This document shows positions 7,850 to 9,497 of a DNA stretch of 9,497 nucleotides, in pieces (positions within the stretch are counted from its first letter, which is position 1; each line of letters begins with the position of its first letter). A program made the position numbers and the translations under genes. The DNA lies in assembly GCA_913041025.1 (NCBI GenBank), contig CAJWGQ010000109.1, positions 1 through 9,497 of the forward strand, in the 5' to 3' direction. The stretch comes from an uncultured Gammaproteobacteria bacterium (GTDB lineage Bacteria; Pseudomonadota; Gammaproteobacteria; Pseudomonadales; Azotimanducaceae_A). The notes beneath the pieces were generated by a model. It was not told the origin of the DNA. It was given only the letters and a program-made list of their open reading frames with translations, and searched no databases.

Positions 7850-7888
7850 CTGCTAGAATATTAACCAATTTGATTATTCGATTTTGTT

Positions 7889-8875
7889 ATGAAGTTGCAA
7901 CAACTGAGGTACGTCTGGGAAGTAACCCGGCATAATCTTAACGTCTCTGATACAGCTCAGAGTTTATATACATCCCAACCTGGCATCAGTAAGCAAATTC
8001 GCCTTCTTGAGGATGAACTAAAGCTCGAGATTTTTGCGAGAAGCGGCAAACATTTGACTCATGTAACGCCCGCAGGTGAAGAAATTGTCAGAATGGCTGG
8101 AGAGATCGTCAGGCAGACCGACTCTATTAAGCAATTGGCGCAAGAATATTCGTCGCAGAAAGAAGGTCGTTTGTCGATAGCGACGACGAATACTCAGGCA
8201 AAGTACGCTTTGCCGCAGGTGGTAAAAGAATTCAGAGAGATGTACCCCGATGTCACGTTGCAAATGCAGCAAGGGTCACCCGAACAAATTGCCTCCCTTG
8301 CGGCGTCCGGTGACGTAGATTTCGCCATAACGACTGAAGGTCTGGAGTTGTTTAACGATCTCATCATGATGCCGTGTTATAAATGGAATCGTTCAGTAGT
8401 AGTCCCCGAAGGACACCCCTTAACCAAGCAAAAGGAAATCACGCTTGAAAGCCTAGGAAATCATCCGTTGGTGACTTATGTTTTCTGGGCAACGGGGAGG
8501 TCAAAACTAGATGAAGCATTTAAGAAAATTGATGTAACGCCTAATGTTGTATTTACGGCTACTGACGCGGACGTAATCAAAAGTTACGTAAAGTTGGGGA
8601 TAGGTGTTGGTATAGTAGCGGGGATGGCATTTGATGCTGTTGCGGATGAAGGCCTTGTCAGTATGGATGCAAGTCATTTGTTCGATTCCAGCGTGACTCA
8701 CATAGGTTTCAGGCGAGGCACCTTTTTGCGGCGCTATATGCTTGATTTCATAGAAAAATTCGCGCCTCACCTTGATCACTGGAAAGTCAAAGATGCCGTT
8801 GCATTGGCGACCGGAAGGGATCGAGTCGAATTTTTTGATGGCTTAGATTTGCCTATTAGAAAAGGCGAACATTAG
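7889..8875 (+). CDS. cysB: LysR-type transcriptional regulator CysB
   Basis: Master activator of sulfate and thiosulfate uptake and of cysteine synthesis. It binds DNA as a tetramer and responds to N-acetylserine, with sulfide or thiosulfate as anti-inducers. At 328 residues it is close to the E. coli protein (324). The N-terminal winged helix-turn-helix matches CysB closely: MKLQQLRY at the start, LYTSQPGISKQIRLLEDEL (about 26-44) and ARSGKHLTHVTPAG. The effector domain keeps the sulfate-pocket residues T100, T102 and Q103 (in ATTNTQAKYALP), plus QGSPEQIA, CYKWNRSVVV, TGRSKLD and FTATDADVIKSYVKLGIGVGI. The C-terminus keeps IGFRRGTFLRRYMLDFIEKFAPHL. The ATG at 7889 is fixed by the family N-terminus, although no Shine-Dalgarno is apparent before it. 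The gene is complete and separately promoted; the preceding nucleotidase has no evident link to sulfur. The usual CysB regulon genes are not in this window. Confidence 0.98.
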   Translation: MKLQQLRYVWEVTRHNLNVSDTAQSLYTSQPGISKQIRLLEDELKLEIFARSGKHLTHVTPAGEEIVRMAGEIVRQTDSIKQLAQEYSSQKEGRLSIATTNTQAKYALPQVVKEFREMYPDVTLQMQQGSPEQIASLAASGDVDFAITTEGLELFNDLIMMPCYKWNRSVVVPEGHPLTKQKEITLESLGNHPLVTYVFWATGRSKLDEAFKKIDVTPNVVFTATDADVIKSYVKLGIGVGIVAGMAFDAVADEGLVSMDASHLFDSSVTHIGFRRGTFLRRYMLDFIEKFAPHLDHWKVKDAVALATGRDRVEFFDGLDLPIRKGEH

Positions 8876-8906
8876 TTTTCCGCTTTTCAGAAATATCCGA
8901 CTTTAG
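8876..8906. other. Transition between cysB and the foreign-looking right end
   Basis: A 31-base AT-rich stretch after the cysB stop. It holds no clear terminator (no T-run after a stem), promoter, ribosome-binding site or ATG for the frame that follows. A stop (TAG, 8904-8906) closes the downstream frame on its left. If the right end comes from another replicon or from a misassembly, the join lies in or close to this stretch. Confidence 0.4.
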
Positions 8907-9497
8907 GTTATAAGCAAAAAAGACTTCTCGTTTGTCGTAAATGGTTCAATTATCGACAAATTCCAAACAGAGATTCCTACTGAAACTTACGGAAGCGATA
9001 GCGGCGGTGAACTTATCCGACAGGTCAAACAGTTGAGAGAGGCGGGTATCGACGTTCCTAACGTCTATGCGGTCAAGGTAGCGCAACGTAGTCAGTTGGA
9101 GGGCAAAGATAACTGGCAGAACTTCTACGCTTATGCCAAGGAGCAAGTGATTGAGAAGTTGTCAAAAGGTTCTGTAAAGCAGTCCTACGTCGATTGGAAG
9201 GCGGTTAAAGACTTCAACAGCAATCAAGAAGATAACGATGGAATGGGTCGTTACAGAGACGATGCGTTCAAGGTGTTGACCAAAATTGCATCCAAGTTTG
9301 TAGACAGAGAAGGAGACTTAACCAACTTCCTTTGGCAATACAAAAACATGAGTAACGGTTCCGGTAACTCCAAGCAGTTGCAGAAGTTGGTGGACGTTGC
9401 AGAAAAACATGATGTCGCCATAGCTGTTGACCTTGAGCCTAGCTACAACCTAGAAGCGGGACTTCACAAAATCTTGGAGAAGTATTCCATGTTGCAG
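8907..9497 (+). CDS. Partial open frame, unknown protein, no start codon, open at right edge
   Basis: A continuous 197-codon plus-strand frame, closed on the left only by TAG at 8904 and still open at the window end. It begins VISKKDFSFVVNGSIIDK in translation and is rich in lysine, aspartate, asparagine and aromatic residues (for example DNWQNFYAYAKEQVIEKL and DLTNFLWQYKN). It looks soluble and mostly helical, with no signal peptide or membrane span. There is no ATG in frame until 9243, no GTG until 9147 and no TTG until 9033, although the protein-like composition begins close to 8907. AAC, TTC and TAC dominate over AAT, TTT and TAT, unlike the neighbouring genes. I do not recognise a family. 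The style recalls large phage structural or polyprotein genes, but that is an impression only. It is most simply read as an interior fragment of a longer gene; a true gene with an unusual start is less likely. Confidence 0.6.

Noticed and set aside
8859..8888. Imperfect inverted repeat GAAAAGGCG / CGCTTTTC around the cysB stop, as a possible terminator
   Set aside because: The stem is short, needs a bulged G and a 13-base loop, and is not followed by a T-run; a folding calculation would be needed to support it.
8941..9038. ATG at 8941 as the start of a gene after cysB
   Set aside because: It is in a different frame from the long open frame and reaches a stop after about 32 codons, with no ribosome-binding site.
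8946..9146. 66-codon minus-strand frame in the right-hand region
   Set aside because: It lies opposite the much longer plus-strand frame, which stays open to the window edge, and its translation shows no recognisable motif.
1..9497. CRISPR arrays, tRNA or rRNA genes, insertion sequences or long repeats
   Set aside because: None was seen on reading: no regularly spaced repeats, no cloverleaf-like segments, no transposase motifs and no terminal inverted repeats.

Overview
The window looks like a chromosomal segment of a gammaproteobacterium with modest GC content. The main support is the CysB protein, which follows the enteric and pseudomonad CysB pattern almost motif by motif, and a RimO of the gammaproteobacterial type. 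The species cannot be fixed from this segment; an environmental or marine lineage is only a guess.

Left half, minus strand (1-5082): two adjacent genes form an operon. Upstream is a PD-(D/E)XK nuclease protein with an AddB-like organisation, including four cysteines placed like the AddB iron-sulfur cluster. Five bases downstream begins a UvrD/AddA-like helicase that runs off the left edge. Together they probably encode a two-subunit helicase-nuclease that processes DNA ends, related to AddAB and RecBCD but of a less characterised proteobacterial type.

Middle, plus strand (5155-7837): rimO (ribosomal protein S12 methylthiotransferase) is divergent from that operon. It is followed by a perfect TATAAT box and a run of a 38-residue single-membrane-span protein, a DUF465/YdcH-type coiled-coil protein, and a homologue of animal cytosolic 5'-nucleotidase I. 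The last two lie in the same frame and are separated only by one TAA codon followed by a TTG start.

Right part: cysB (7889-8875), the LysR-type master regulator of sulfur assimilation, is complete and has its own extended -10 promoter. After it the sequence changes character. From 8907 to the right edge there is a 197-codon open frame with no start codon near its beginning, a preference for AAC, TTC and TAC codons, and no family I recognise. It reads like the inside of a larger, possibly phage-derived, gene, so either an integration boundary or a chimeric assembly junction lies just after cysB.

Most genes here are housekeeping. The points most worth checking are the helicase-nuclease pair, the startless right-hand frame, and the contiguous DUF465/nucleotidase arrangement.
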